Below are positions 10,636-19,759 of a stretch of DNA of 64,000 nucleotides, piece after piece. Below the pieces are notes generated by a model. The model was given only the letters and a program-made list of their open reading frames with translations. It did no database searches and was not told the origin of the DNA. Each line of letters starts with the position of its first letter. Position 1 is the stretch's first letter. Where the stretch lies: NCBI GenBank assembly GCA_907163375.1, contig CAJQUW010013629.1, positions 124,001 through 188,000 on the forward strand. Reading direction: 5' to 3'. The position numbers and the translations under genes were made by a program. Source of the DNA: Prostheceraeus crozeri (lineage: Eukaryota > Platyhelminthes > Polycladida > Euryleptidae).

Positions 10636-12071
10636 AAATGTAAAAAGTAATGCCCGATCTTTGCACAGTAATCTGACTTGAGAGTCAGTGACAAATGTTG
10701 AATTGGAAATCGACCCTGCGCGTGCAAATTTCAGGCTCTCTAGGTGCAAGCACGCGTGTGTGTCTTCCAATCGATTCTTCAATGTGAACAGCGTTCGGTC
10801 AGACTTTCTCTTCAGCTATAAAATTGATATGGTTAAGAACGAAATTTTATTGTCGCTTTTCCTTGCCTTGCTATAATGGCTGTGCGACTTACTACAGAGC
10901 AACGAGTAGCTGCTGTGAAATTTTTCTATTTGTCTAATGAAAATGCTGCCGAAGCAAGCAGACGACTCAGTCAAGAATTTAACATTCCTCTTGTGCAAGG
11001 TCGCAACCTCAGATCCATCGTCAATAAATTTGAACTTACTGGTTCTGTGGAAGACGCGCATCGTTCAGGAAGGCCCATCTCTGCCACCTCAGACGAAAAA
11101 CACGATCAACTGCTTTCAAGTCTTCAACTCAGCCCTCAGAAGTCCACTAGGAGATTATCTTTAGAGTTAGGAATATGTCAAAAAAGTGTCGTGAACTTAC
11201 TAAGAAAGAACGGATTCCGACCATACAAGCCCCGATTGGCCCTCTACGACGGAGATGCAGACAGACGCCTTCAGTATGCTGAAGGTTTCCTCGCCCTTTT
11301 ACGACAGGACGAATCTCTTCTCGACCGGATATGGTGGTCCGATGAGGCCACTTTTAAACTAAATGGCCATATCAACAAGCACAATTGTGTGTATTGGGCG
11401 ACAGACAATCCTTATATGACGATTGAGCAGGAGGTAAATCTGCCAGGAGTAACTGTTTGGGCAGCCATATCTTCCCGAGGAATTATCGGACCATTCTTCT
11501 TTGACCATGCTGTGAATGGAAGTAACTACCTGGACATGTTAAAAGAACAATTCCATCCTTTAGTGCAAGATCAACAATTTTACTTCCAACAGGATGGCGC
11601 CCCAGCGCACTATGCTACACGTGTTCGTGAATGGTTAGACAACAACTTCACAGGAAAATGGATAGGACGACGAGGCCCTATTGAATTCCCAGCCAGATCA
11701 CCTGATTTAACTCCCATGGATTTTTTCATGTGGGGAGTTTTAAAAGATCTCGTTTATTCAAGGAGGCCTCGTACACTACCTGAACTTCGAGATGTCATTA
11801 CCAACCAGATGAGAACAATTAGTATTGAAATGTGCGAGAAAATGTGCCGAAGTGTTGTTACTCGACTGGAACTGTGTATCGAGCACAACGGCGAACAGTT
11901 TGAACACTTTTAGTAGACAATCTTTTCATCTTTCTGAAAATAAATTTTATTAAAGTAGACCTTCTTACTTTGCACTCAAAAATTTCATGATTTCACCCGG
12001 GATATGCGATAAAAGATAAGAGTATTTGCATATTAAATCAGGCAGCTGAAATTGGGCGTTACTTTTTACTC
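10631..12071 (+). mobile_element. Tc1/mariner element, DD41D type, near full length
   Basis: The left terminal repeat CAGGTAAATGTAAAAAGTAA resembles CAGGGTGAGTAAAAAGTAAC at the outer end of the inverted fragment. The right terminal repeat is GGGCGTTACTTTTTACTCA, after which the expected last bases (CCCTG then TA) are missing. The intact transposase frame lies inside. No TA precedes 10631, so the left side was not made by a simple insertion. The right end runs straight into the 20-bp direct repeat that bounds PLE-B. Confidence 0.85.
10876..11913 (+). CDS. Tc1/mariner transposase, DD41D (rosa-like)
   Basis: 345 residues, uninterrupted. Residues 1-120 form paired helix-turn-helix regions (TTEQRVAAVKFFYLSNENAA, and TRRLSLELGICQKSVVNLLR) with a GRP linker (HRSGRP) between them. 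The catalytic domain shows WWSDEATF (Asp156), YFQQDGAPAH (Asp240) and FPARSPDLTPMDFF (Asp282). There are 41 residues between the second and third Asp, so this is a DD41D enzyme, a spacing known for the rosa group. The protein binds the terminal repeats and moves the element into TA sites. All catalytic residues and the frame are intact and the length is normal, so the gene may be recently active, although the right terminal repeat is trimmed. The start is the first ATG ahead of the conserved TTEQR block. Confidence 0.93.
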   Translation: MAVRLTTEQRVAAVKFFYLSNENAAEASRRLSQEFNIPLVQGRNLRSIVNKFELTGSVEDAHRSGRPISATSDEKHDQLLSSLQLSPQKSTRRLSLELGICQKSVVNLLRKNGFRPYKPRLALYDGDADRRLQYAEGFLALLRQDESLLDRIWWSDEATFKLNGHINKHNCVYWATDNPYMTIEQEVNLPGVTVWAAISSRGIIGPFFFDHAVNGSNYLDMLKEQFHPLVQDQQFYFQQDGAPAHYATRVREWLDNNFTGKWIGRRGPIEFPARSPDLTPMDFFMWGVLKDLVYSRRPRTLPELRDVITNQMRTISIEMCEKMCRSVVTRLELCIEHNGEQFEHF

Positions 12072-12086
12072 AGAAGAGTATTCCCA
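12067..12086. repeat. 20-bp direct repeat, left copy (candidate PLE-B target duplication)
   Basis: TACTCAGAAGAGTATTCCCA is repeated exactly at 16287-16306. The two copies flank PLE-B. The left copy starts in the mariner right end; the right copy runs into (TA)n. The sequence itself forms a small hairpin (TACTC-AGAA-GAGTA). Confidence 0.85.
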
Positions 12087-12248
12087 GGCTCTCACGCCGC
12101 ACCAACTATAATCCAACCTTGTGCGAAATCAAAAAAATGTCTATCTTGTTCGTGGAAGACCGGTTTCGAGTTTATCTTTATCAATTCCACATGTAGTGAT
12201 ACAGGACACAAACTGAAAGACAGCAAAATGTCAGCCAACGAGAGATGT

Positions 12249-14480
12249 TCACTTCTTGAACAACAAGCTTTGCAGATTTCTCTCTGTGGCGTACGAGGGA
12301 CATGTTCTTACGTCATCAAATGCATTCTGACAATAGCGCAGCACACACTGGCTACAAGAACTATACGGCAATACAAGGTGAGAATTATCAAGCGCATTCA
12401 ATTCATGATTTAAACCATTTGGATACAAAGTGCTCAGGCGCTTAATCCACAAATTTTCTTTTTTCAGCCGTTTACTTCCAGAAGGACAATGCTCAAGGGC
12501 CACAAAAGAAAAATCACTAAAAGTACAAGTCTCATTAAAATGTTGAGCTACAGAAGTAGAGTAAAATGAACGTATACTTCGGACATGTTCGGAAATGCGT
12601 TCACACACCATTCTGGATGTTTGGCCCACATACATGAATTTACACTTTTTACAGATAATAAGATAAATTACTTTACAAGATTTACAAGAAAGTCTATGTA
12701 AAATTTGAAAAGGGTTTATATTTACAGTATTTACAACATATTTTGAGGGTATGCCAAAATCACAAACGGAGCAGCTTTCGGCACATGTAGAAAAACCTGT
12801 TTCCCACTGATCGGGAGACTGCAGGGTCAACGAAAAAACTTGACGTACACAGTGACGTACTAAGCTTCTGGTATAGCCTTGACGCCTCCACTGAGACTGT
12901 ACAACAGCCTTTGTATTTTTGAAGTCTTGGTAGGAGGCACTATGAGTTGCAAAACGCAAAATTTGACCAAAAATAATGGAACGGAAAACATGTTGGGGAT
13001 GATATGACACAGGTGGTAATAGAGTATGGCTGTCTGTCGACTTAAAGCCAATACGATGCAAAATTCTTTGACCAGCGTTGTACAACTCCAGGTCCAAAAA
13101 ACGAATTGAACAATTGCTCGAACAAGACTCAACTTTAATACTCAATGAAATATTATTCACAAAATGAAGAAAACTTTTAAGGCTTAATTCATCACAATCC
13201 CAAATCATAAAAATATCGTCGATGTAACGAATCCAAAAATATGGTGGGCGTTCACAATTATACACACTTTCTTCCCACTCAGACATGAAAATATTTGCAT
13301 ATGACGGTCCAAAGGCACACCCCATGGCCGTACCTTGGACTTGCAAAAAAAGTTCCTCCTTAAAGACAAAACTGTTACTTGTTAAAATTAAACGGAGCGT
13401 CGTTAACAAAGTTAAGTCAGGCCTCCTTTGATCTGGATTCTTCGAAAAAGCTTTACTAACAGCATTTATGCCCTCTTCAGTGGGAATATTCGTGTACAGA
13501 GATGACACATCTAAGGTCACAAGAAAAGAAGAATGAGACACATTTACATTGGTCAAGAGACTTATAACATGCATTGAGTCTCTTACATAGCTTTTGCCAC
13601 CCTGTGCTAATGGCTTAAGAAAGTGCTCCAACAAAGTCGAACATGTTTGTGTGACACTATTTACATCAGAAATAATTGGTCGACCAGGTGGCATACAATC
13701 ATAATGCCAAACATCTTTATGAAATTTCGGTAGCATGTAGAATTTACTAGATCTACCGTCCTTAGGTGGCTCCAGCGCTTTAAATTCACGATTTGTCAGA
13801 AAACCTTTTTTCTTTAATACATTGAGTAAATGTTGTAGTCGACGACCAACATGAACATCCATAGGATTTTCTAAAGGTTTATAAAATCCATCATTACACA
13901 ACTGACGATAGCCTTCAGCCTCATAATGATTAACGGGAACAATCAGCCAACCATTACCCTTATCAACAGGTGCTACAGTTACTGAATCAGACACAATGAG
14001 ACGATTTAATTCAATTCTTTCATCACGAGATAAATTGTCATTGCCAAAACAATTTTTGCAGTTTTTTAGCATAGACATTACTGCACATCGAATCCTCTTA
14101 CAATCTTGCAAAACAGAAAACGGAATTAAATCACGAGGAGGACAACGATTAGACTTAAAAGTAAAACGACAATTACTGTTAGAGGGCGCATTGGCAAAAA
14201 CAAAACGCCACTGAATTTTTCGCAAATAATCATCAACGCCAGCTAAAATCTTTCTATGACAATTCATATGAGCCGGAGTAGGAATAAATTTCCCCGTTTT
14301 CCTTAAAAGGGAACCGGTTACATTATTAGTTACAAAATGAGGATCAGTACATAGAAAATTGTTATTTGCCGAATAAGAACGGATAACACAGCTGGAAAAA
14401 GATCTAGCTACATTTTCGACAAAAAACTCGACAATGCATGAAAAATGCGCTCTCGTAAAACATCTGAATTTCTGTCATCT
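12249..14480 (-). CDS. PLE-B reverse transcriptase with C-terminal GIY-YIG endonuclease
   Basis: The first ATG is at 14267 (672 residues from there), but the frame is open back to a TGA near 14483 and the conserved PLE block GKFIPTPAH lies just before that ATG. The natural N-terminus is therefore probably supplied from upstream. Numbered from the ATG: FYMLPKFHK (176-184), PGRPIIS (194-200), motif A TLDVSSLYTNIP with Asp253, motif B QGTAMGCAFGPSYANIFM (311-328), motif C YIDD (348-351), FLDLEL (390-395), a Cys cluster CAESCSVC (495-502), and GIY-YIG at 533-560 (VIYLIICKKC, YVGQTSR, R..EH). A 70-residue tail with extra Cys residues follows. All visible catalytic motifs are intact. The frame overlaps the preceding one by about 70 nt in the -1 register, with a U UUU UUG heptamer in the overlap. 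Confidence 0.93.
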
Positions 14481-14981
14481 ACAGTTGCTGCTTTTGAATA
14501 TGGAATGACTGTACAACCAGCAGGTTTGAGATCAACAATGAGTTGATTGAATTCTGAAGCATTTGACTTAGTTTCTTCATTAGCATCAAACGGAGCGCAA
14601 AACGGTACAATGCCTATGTAGGCATTAGGGAAAACTCGCTTAGCATTATATATAATAGTACGCAAAACAGTCAGATTCGTCATGGATTGATTTATTTTTT
14701 ATGTCCAATAATGACAGACAAACAATGAAATGCGTGACGTTTTTGTGTACGCTTCTAATACCTTGAGTTACATTCTTGTAAAAACTTAGACGACCTTTAC
14801 TTGAAGACAGAAGAGTGAGATCGTCGTGTTTAAATCCATGAATGGTATCATCACCAAAAACTATAATTGAATTCGGGGAACTCAGGGACTCTAAAGCTTC
14901 TTGAGTTGAGCCGTAAAGCACGACATCCGAAGAACCAGTGACGCTGACACTTGGTAGTTTGGTTTGAATGAATTCACGCCG
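14408..14981 (-). CDS. SGNH/GDSL-hydrolase-like region of PLE-B
   Basis: Two overlapping open frames (14981-14646 and 14683-14408) together show an SGNH-like order: SIIVFGDDTIHGF at the place of the GDS block, VTHFIVCLSLLDI (a beta strand ending in a loop), then TVLRTIIYNAKRVFPNAYIG with a fP.A.I pattern typical after the third block. The usual nucleophile Ser is Asp here (GDD), so hydrolase activity is doubtful. The first frame follows the ORF1 stop in the same register without its own ATG near the start. The second ends ...SSFLSKM with TAG at 14410-14408. Esterase-like domains are known in ORF1 of CR1-type LINEs and, as I recall, in some giant PLEs of rotifers. The assignment is by pattern only. 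Confidence 0.5.
14420..14426 (-). promoter_or_regulatory. Candidate -1 ribosomal frameshift heptamer U UUU UUG
   Basis: In the hydrolase-like frame the codons read AGT TTT TTG TCG AAA ATG TAG. T TTT TTG is a canonical X XXY YYZ heptamer in the zero frame. A -1 slip enters exactly the RT frame (TTT TTT GTC GAA), which then stays open to 12249. The zero-frame stop comes three codons after the heptamer. No downstream pseudoknot was established by eye. Confidence 0.55.
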
Positions 14982-16010
14982 CTAACAGCTACCTGATGTA
15001 CCTGACGTAGACTGTGCATACGTATCAAGCTCTATTGCTTGAGAAGAGGATAACTCCCCATCTTCACTCACTTCAGGAACGGAATTGATGGCACCTTCTG
15101 AATGATGATGTATATCAATAGCTGCAGCGGTTTGTGTTGCAACATCCGAAGACACAGATAAGGAATCAGATGACTGTGTTGACGATGAAACAGTTAGAGG
15201 AGCATTGACAATGGTCTGGGTCGAGTTGTTGCTGGTCTCATGGACACATTCTGGAGCAGAGGACCGCACAGTGTCCGAAAAAAGCATACGTGATTGTTCA
15301 CCAATAGAGGCATCACTAACAGGATCGACTGATAGCAATTGATTCTCCATAATCAGGGACAAAGCTTCATCTAGTTCACGATCCTGAAGTTTTCGACCAA
15401 GATGAGAGCGAGCCCATTTGATGACAAGCGAAATCGAACGATCAAATAGGTTTGCAGGCATTGCAGTTGAAGAAATATGCTCAATCGCATCACAAATTAT
15501 GTCATCATAATGACAGCGTAAAGATTCGAGAATTGAAGAACACCACTGTTCAGTAATCTCGCTCACCATGCTCCCGAAGCGATCACTCTTGAAGGCTGGA
15601 TTAACGCTCACACACATGATGTCCTTCTTCCTGATCAGTGAAGGAGGAAGGCCATGTTTGAGAACTTCTCGATGATGCACGGACTTTAAAATCACAAAGT
15701 GATTCTTGGTCAATTGGAAATATTCAGGAGGGATCCTGAAGGAAGGAGGATTCGATGATGACACAGAGCGACGACCATTGCGATTGAAGCAAGAAGTTTC
15801 ACTAGAAATCCTCGATGAATGGTAATGGTTTCTATACCGATCCGTTGGCAAATTCTCATTGAATCGCACTCGACGATCAGACGTACTCCGATCTGACGAC
15901 CGATTGTGATGAGTCCAGCGAAAAGGACGATGTCGATTCTGATCACCTGACAGATTGCCATGATTGTTGAAGCTTCTTTGATAGGATCTTCCCACAAAGG
16001 TTCGAGTCAT
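14982..16010 (-). CDS. PLE-B ORF1 protein, unknown function
   Basis: 342 residues. Residues 1-85 are Arg/Ser/His/Asn-rich and basic ([34 protein letters not shown]), likely disordered and nucleic-acid binding. Residues about 95-225 form a compact, probably helical domain: [73 protein letters not shown]. Residues 226-342 are Ser/Thr-rich and acidic ([17 protein letters not shown]). A helper role in packaging or nuclear delivery of the RNA would fit other retroelement ORF1 proteins, but that is inference. ATG at 16010 is the first in the frame; a TGA lies just upstream. The frame ends with TAG at 14984-14982, followed by CGG. Confidence 0.75.
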   Translation of the reverse strand: MTRTFVGRSYQRSFNNHGNLSGDQNRHRPFRWTHHNRSSDRSTSDRRVRFNENLPTDRYRNHYHSSRISSETSCFNRNGRRSVSSSNPPSFRIPPEYFQLTKNHFVILKSVHHREVLKHGLPPSLIRKKDIMCVSVNPAFKSDRFGSMVSEITEQWCSSILESLRCHYDDIICDAIEHISSTAMPANLFDRSISLVIKWARSHLGRKLQDRELDEALSLIMENQLLSVDPVSDASIGEQSRMLFSDTVRSSAPECVHETSNNSTQTIVNAPLTVSSSTQSSDSLSVSSDVATQTAAAIDIHHHSEGAINSVPEVSEDGELSSSQAIELDTYAQSTSGTSGSC

Positions 16011-16032
16011 AGCCGGAGCGGGTCCTCAGCAG

Positions 16033-16152
<120 letters not shown>

Positions 16153-16241
16153 CCGTGAGAAACACACTCTCTGACAGTGCTCAACTTATGAAGGAGCAAT
16201 TATACTGTAATTGACCGGTACAAGTTGTTTTTTTCAATTAC

Positions 16242-16284
<43 letters not shown>

Positions 16285-16286
16285 AG

Positions 16287-16303
16287 TACTCAGAAGAGTA
16301 TTC

Positions 16304-16306
<3 letters not shown>
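16287..16306. repeat. 20-bp direct repeat, right copy (candidate PLE-B target duplication)
   Basis: Exact copy of 12067-12086, lying between two (TA)n blocks. It fixes the 5' limit of PLE-B if the repeat is a target-site duplication. Confidence 0.85.
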
Positions 16307-16356
<50 letters not shown>

Positions 16357-16358
<2 letters not shown>

Positions 16359-18091
16359 GATGTTCACGTTTTAATCGTAAGCTACAAGACCTTAAAGCTA
16401 AAAAACTGATAAATGACGATATCTTCAAATCCATTCGCGCATGTGGTTCGCAACCGGTTCGCCTTTATGGCTTACCGAAAGTTCATAAATGCACTTCCAA
16501 CCCGCCGTACCGTCCGATTATGAGTATGCGCAATTCTTACACATCCAAATTAGCTCTTTGGCTTGATGATTTACTGAAAAAGTATGTTCCTCGAAAGATA
16601 CTTTTCAGTTTGTTGAAGACATAAAATCTTTATCGCTTCCTGAGGAAAAAGAATTTGATCTCTTTAGCTTGGATGTTAAAAGTTTATTTACTAATATTCC
16701 TGTGAACAGAAGCATTAATCACATAACCTCGTTGATCGATTTCGGTGACTTTCCAATTTCAGAGAAAGCTTTAAAAAGTCTATTGAACCTTCCGTGCACA
16801 AACATTTTGTTCAGTTTTGACAACCAACTATACCACCAGGTGGACGGTATGGCCATGGGCTCTAACCTTGTCCCTACTATGGCTGCGTTTGCCTCGATAT
16901 GCTTGAAAGCAAATTCCATAAGTATGAAGGCACATTGCCAATTCTTTATCGTCGTTATGTGGACGATTGTTTCACGATTTTCAAAAATAGTAGTGATGCT
17001 AAAAAGCTTCTGAACTTCATCAACTCATTGGATGAGAACATCCAATCTACTCTAGAAGAAAGTAGTAACAAATGCATCACATTTTCAGATACGGAGATAA
17101 CTCATGAAACTGATAATTCTTTCAAAATTGATTTCCATATCAAATCAACAAACACTGGAGTCTATACTCCTCAGTTCGCTTATGCGCCTGAAAAATATAA
17201 ATTAGCAGCCATTCGTTCGTTGCTGTCTCGAGCCTTCAGAATTTGCTCTGATCAGACTCTGTATGAATCAGCATCTGAGAAAATTATTGAAACATTTATA
17301 GGTAATGGTTTTCAATTGGAAACAATTTTGAAAGTAAAAAAGCAAGTCGAAGAAAAAGTTTGTGCAAAGCAAGAGAATAAAAATAAAGAGAATGATAAGA
17401 AAATTATTTATTGGTCCGTGCTTTTCATTCGTGAAGGATTTAAAGATTTCAATCATAGAATTCATAAAATCAATCAAAAACTGTCTAAGGCTAAAATTCA
17501 AACTACGTACAGTACTTGTATGTCTAAAAATGAAAGATTTTTTCGCAACAAAGATAAAATTGTGAGTGATCTGCGATCGGATATTGTTTATCAATATAAC
17601 TGTGACCGCTGTCCAATGCGGTACATTGGCGCCACCAAAAGGCATTTCTATACCCGTATCTCAGAACACTTACGAGGGTATCCTACTCAAACTGAGGTTT
17701 CCATGCATGTTCATGCACCGAAACATGAAAATTTCAAAATTATAGGTTGCTCGAAATGCCCAATGATTCTAGAATCTATAGTAATTAACAACACGAATTG
17801 CTTATCGAATGACCGGAACGGACAATTTCCTTTGACATTAAATTTATGACGTAATCCGCTCGTAATGATGTCATGTTTAGCGCAATAGCTATGTAGTTCA
17901 ACGTCTCTGTATTTTGTGACGTATTTTATTTGAGATTTCAGTTAATGAAAATGTTTCTGTTGAAGCAAACTTGTATACTGTATATAAATTTTACTGTGGA
18001 TTTTATTGAATTCTTTGTTGTACCGCTGAAGATGAGGCAATAAACTAGCCTTGAAACTAGTCCGGAAAAAAGTGTTTTTCTTTTCACAATG

Positions 18092-18096
<5 letters not shown>
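16357..18096 (+). mobile_element. 5'-truncated Penelope-like element with RT and GIY-YIG (PLE-C)
   Basis: The element starts directly at a (TA)n block and ends at another (18097). Recognisable parts in order: [21 protein letters not shown] and YRPIMS; motif A LDVKSLFTNIPV; motif B VDGMAMGSNLVPTMAA; motif C YRRYVDDCFTIF; a linker rich in Lys/Glu; CDRCPMRYIGATKR with RISEHL, the GIY-YIG core. The open frames 16669-17013 and 16899-17849 carry most of it. The copy is broken by a few interruptions. The tail at 18028-18062 reads GCTGAAGATGAGGC, a small loop, GCCTTGAAACTAGTCCGG, another version of the shared PLE tail signature. It ends CTTTTCACAAT, as do the 70-bp repeats of the next unit. Confidence 0.88.
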
Positions 18097-18155
<59 letters not shown>

Positions 18156-18185
18156 ATGATGAATTTCGCCATTGGCCGGTAGAAT

Positions 18186-18263
18186 AAATGAATGAAAAGA
18201 AAGACAAGGCCAATAAATAGGATCTTAATAATAGTCATAATAATGTCTTTCTTTTCATTTATT
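18186..18263. repeat. Inverted repeat between two PLE units
   Basis: AATGAAAAGAAAGAC (about 18192-18206) pairs with GTCTTTCTTTTCATT (about 18246-18260), giving a 15-bp stem over a 39-nt loop. It lies between the (TA)n tracts that separate the two PLE units. Confidence 0.7.
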
Positions 18264-18309
18264 TATATATATATATATATTGTTTTATATTTATATATTG
18301 TTTATATAA

Positions 18310-18379
18310 TTGTTTTCCTTCTGGGCTTTTATTTCTCTATTAATTCACCATTTTTGACTCACTCTCTTTTCACAATATA
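18310..18379 (+). repeat. 70-bp direct terminal repeat, 5' copy
   Basis: Identical to 19653-19722. It ends 11 bp before the ATG of the coiled-coil ORF. Confidence 0.95.
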
Positions 18380-18390
18380 ATTTATCAAAA

Positions 18391-19515
18391 ATGGATTCCT
18401 GGAAGAGGCAAGCTGCAACTAAGGATAAAGCACAGATACTGTTTGACAAAATGGAGAATCTGGAAAACAGATTTAATGGATTGACGAACGTAGTAAATTC
18501 ACTCTATAAACTATTAAATGCTTTTCAAATAGACATTAAATTCGATTTAAATAAAATTATGAATGAAACAACAAAAATTACAAATGAAAAGAAAGAATTG
18601 AAGATGGAAATGTCCGAAATGAACACGAAATTAACGAAAATGTCAATAACAAAATTAGATTGGAATAAAAAAATTCAACAACGCAAGTTTGCGTTTTATG
18701 AAGCACTACGAAACAACGCAATCGCCAATATTTATGAAACAGCACTGAAAAAAAGAAATGTAAGAATCCCAAAGAAGTTTTTAAAAGAACCGGTAGCTCA
18801 ACATATTGAACAAGAAAAGGAACTGCGGAAGGAACAATGTATTAAACGGTGTGAATGTGAAATCAAGAGACTGAGATTGATAGCAGAAATAAAGAGTAAA
18901 ATTACTGAAAGAATAGATGAGGAAATGATGGAATTTATAAAGGTGTATTACAACGATGACGAAACTAAACTCCGCGAAGACCAATGGCGTGAAATGATTG
19001 AGGAGGAAGAGAAAAGGAGTACTATCATTTGGCAAGAAAAGCAAAGTTTTTTTGAATCAAACAAACATTTAATTTCCATTAATAGTGAAAGTAAAACAGT
19101 ACAAAAACAATTAGTGGTACCAAAAGAACGTCAACTTTCGAATAACAATGCAAATTATAATAACTGGAGAAACTTCAGAACAAATTATAACAAACAATAT
19201 AATAACTATTCTAATGCAAACTACGATGGCTTTAAACGCAACGACAGGAGAAACAACCAATGTTGTGAAATACAAAACTACAATATGAATAAAAGGTACA
19301 TCAATTACGATCATTATATCAAACACAGAAGCTGCAATTACAACAAATGGAGGAACAACGAACGGTATGAAATGCAACATAATAACTACAAACAGTGGAA
19401 TTGGCGGAATAGAACGTTTAGTGATTTTTGTGACAATAATAACTATCCTGACCACTACGGCGGAAAGATATCTCCATTTTTTTATCAACCTTTGACCCAT
19501 AGACGATTTTGCTGA
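18391..19515 (+). CDS. ORF1-type coiled-coil protein of PLE-D
   Basis: 374 residues. Residues about 15-90 show heptad-like spacing (MENLENRFNGLTNVVNSLYK, KELKMEMSEMNTKLTKM), a coiled coil. Residues 95-235 are highly charged and helical (LDWNKKIQQRKFAFYEALRN, EKELRKEQCIKRCECEIKRL, REMIEEEEKRSTIIWQEKQ). Residues 250-374 are extremely Asn/Tyr/Arg-rich (NNNANYNNWRNFRTNYNKQY), a likely RNA-binding or phase-separating tail. The upstream part of the broken PLE at 9.8-10.2 kb has a similar N/R/H/Q-rich tail just before its RT, which supports calling this a PLE ORF1. The frame is intact. The ATG lies just after the 5' terminal repeat. Exact function is unknown. Confidence 0.8.
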   Translation: MDSWKRQAATKDKAQILFDKMENLENRFNGLTNVVNSLYKLLNAFQIDIKFDLNKIMNETTKITNEKKELKMEMSEMNTKLTKMSITKLDWNKKIQQRKFAFYEALRNNAIANIYETALKKRNVRIPKKFLKEPVAQHIEQEKELRKEQCIKRCECEIKRLRLIAEIKSKITERIDEEMMEFIKVYYNDDETKLREDQWREMIEEEEKRSTIIWQEKQSFFESNKHLISINSESKTVQKQLVVPKERQLSNNNANYNNWRNFRTNYNKQYNNYSNANYDGFKRNDRRNNQCCEIQNYNMNKRYINYDHYIKHRSCNYNKWRNNERYEMQHNNYKQWNWRNRTFSDFCDNNNYPDHYGGKISPFFYQPLTHRRFC

Positions 19516-19652
19516 AATATTTATGTATCAATAACTCATTTCTATGATCCTGTGCTAGATGTATGCCAATTCAAAATATCAAATAAAATCATTATCCCTT
19601 GAGAAGTCCCATGAAAGGGACGCAACCGGTGGGGAGTAATCCAAAGTTGAGT

Positions 19653-19714
19653 TTGTTTTCCTTCTGGGCTTTTATTTCTCTATTAATTCACCATTTTTGA
19701 CTCACTCTCTTTTC

Positions 19715-19722
<8 letters not shown>
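19653..19722 (+). repeat. 70-bp direct terminal repeat, 3' copy
   Basis: Identical to 18310-18379 and followed directly by (TA)n (19720-19757). Confidence 0.95.
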
Positions 19723-19757
<35 letters not shown>

Positions 19758-19759
19758 TA

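Larger units (their letters stand above)
18310..19722 (+). mobile_element. RT-less PLE-like unit with perfect 70-bp direct terminal repeats (PLE-D)
   Basis: Positions 18310-18379 and 19653-19722 are identical over 70 bp (TTGTTTTCCTTCTGGGC to CTTTTCACAATATA). Between them lies one protein-coding frame and, at 19598-19637, CCCTTGAGAAGTCCC, a tetraloop, then GGGACGCAACCGGTGGGG, the tail signature of the PLE copies here. No RT or nuclease sequence exists in the 1.4 kb. Both ends run into TA-rich sequence. The arrangement looks like a PLE with pseudo-LTRs whose enzymatic part is lost, leaving an ORF1-only non-autonomous element. Confidence 0.8.
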
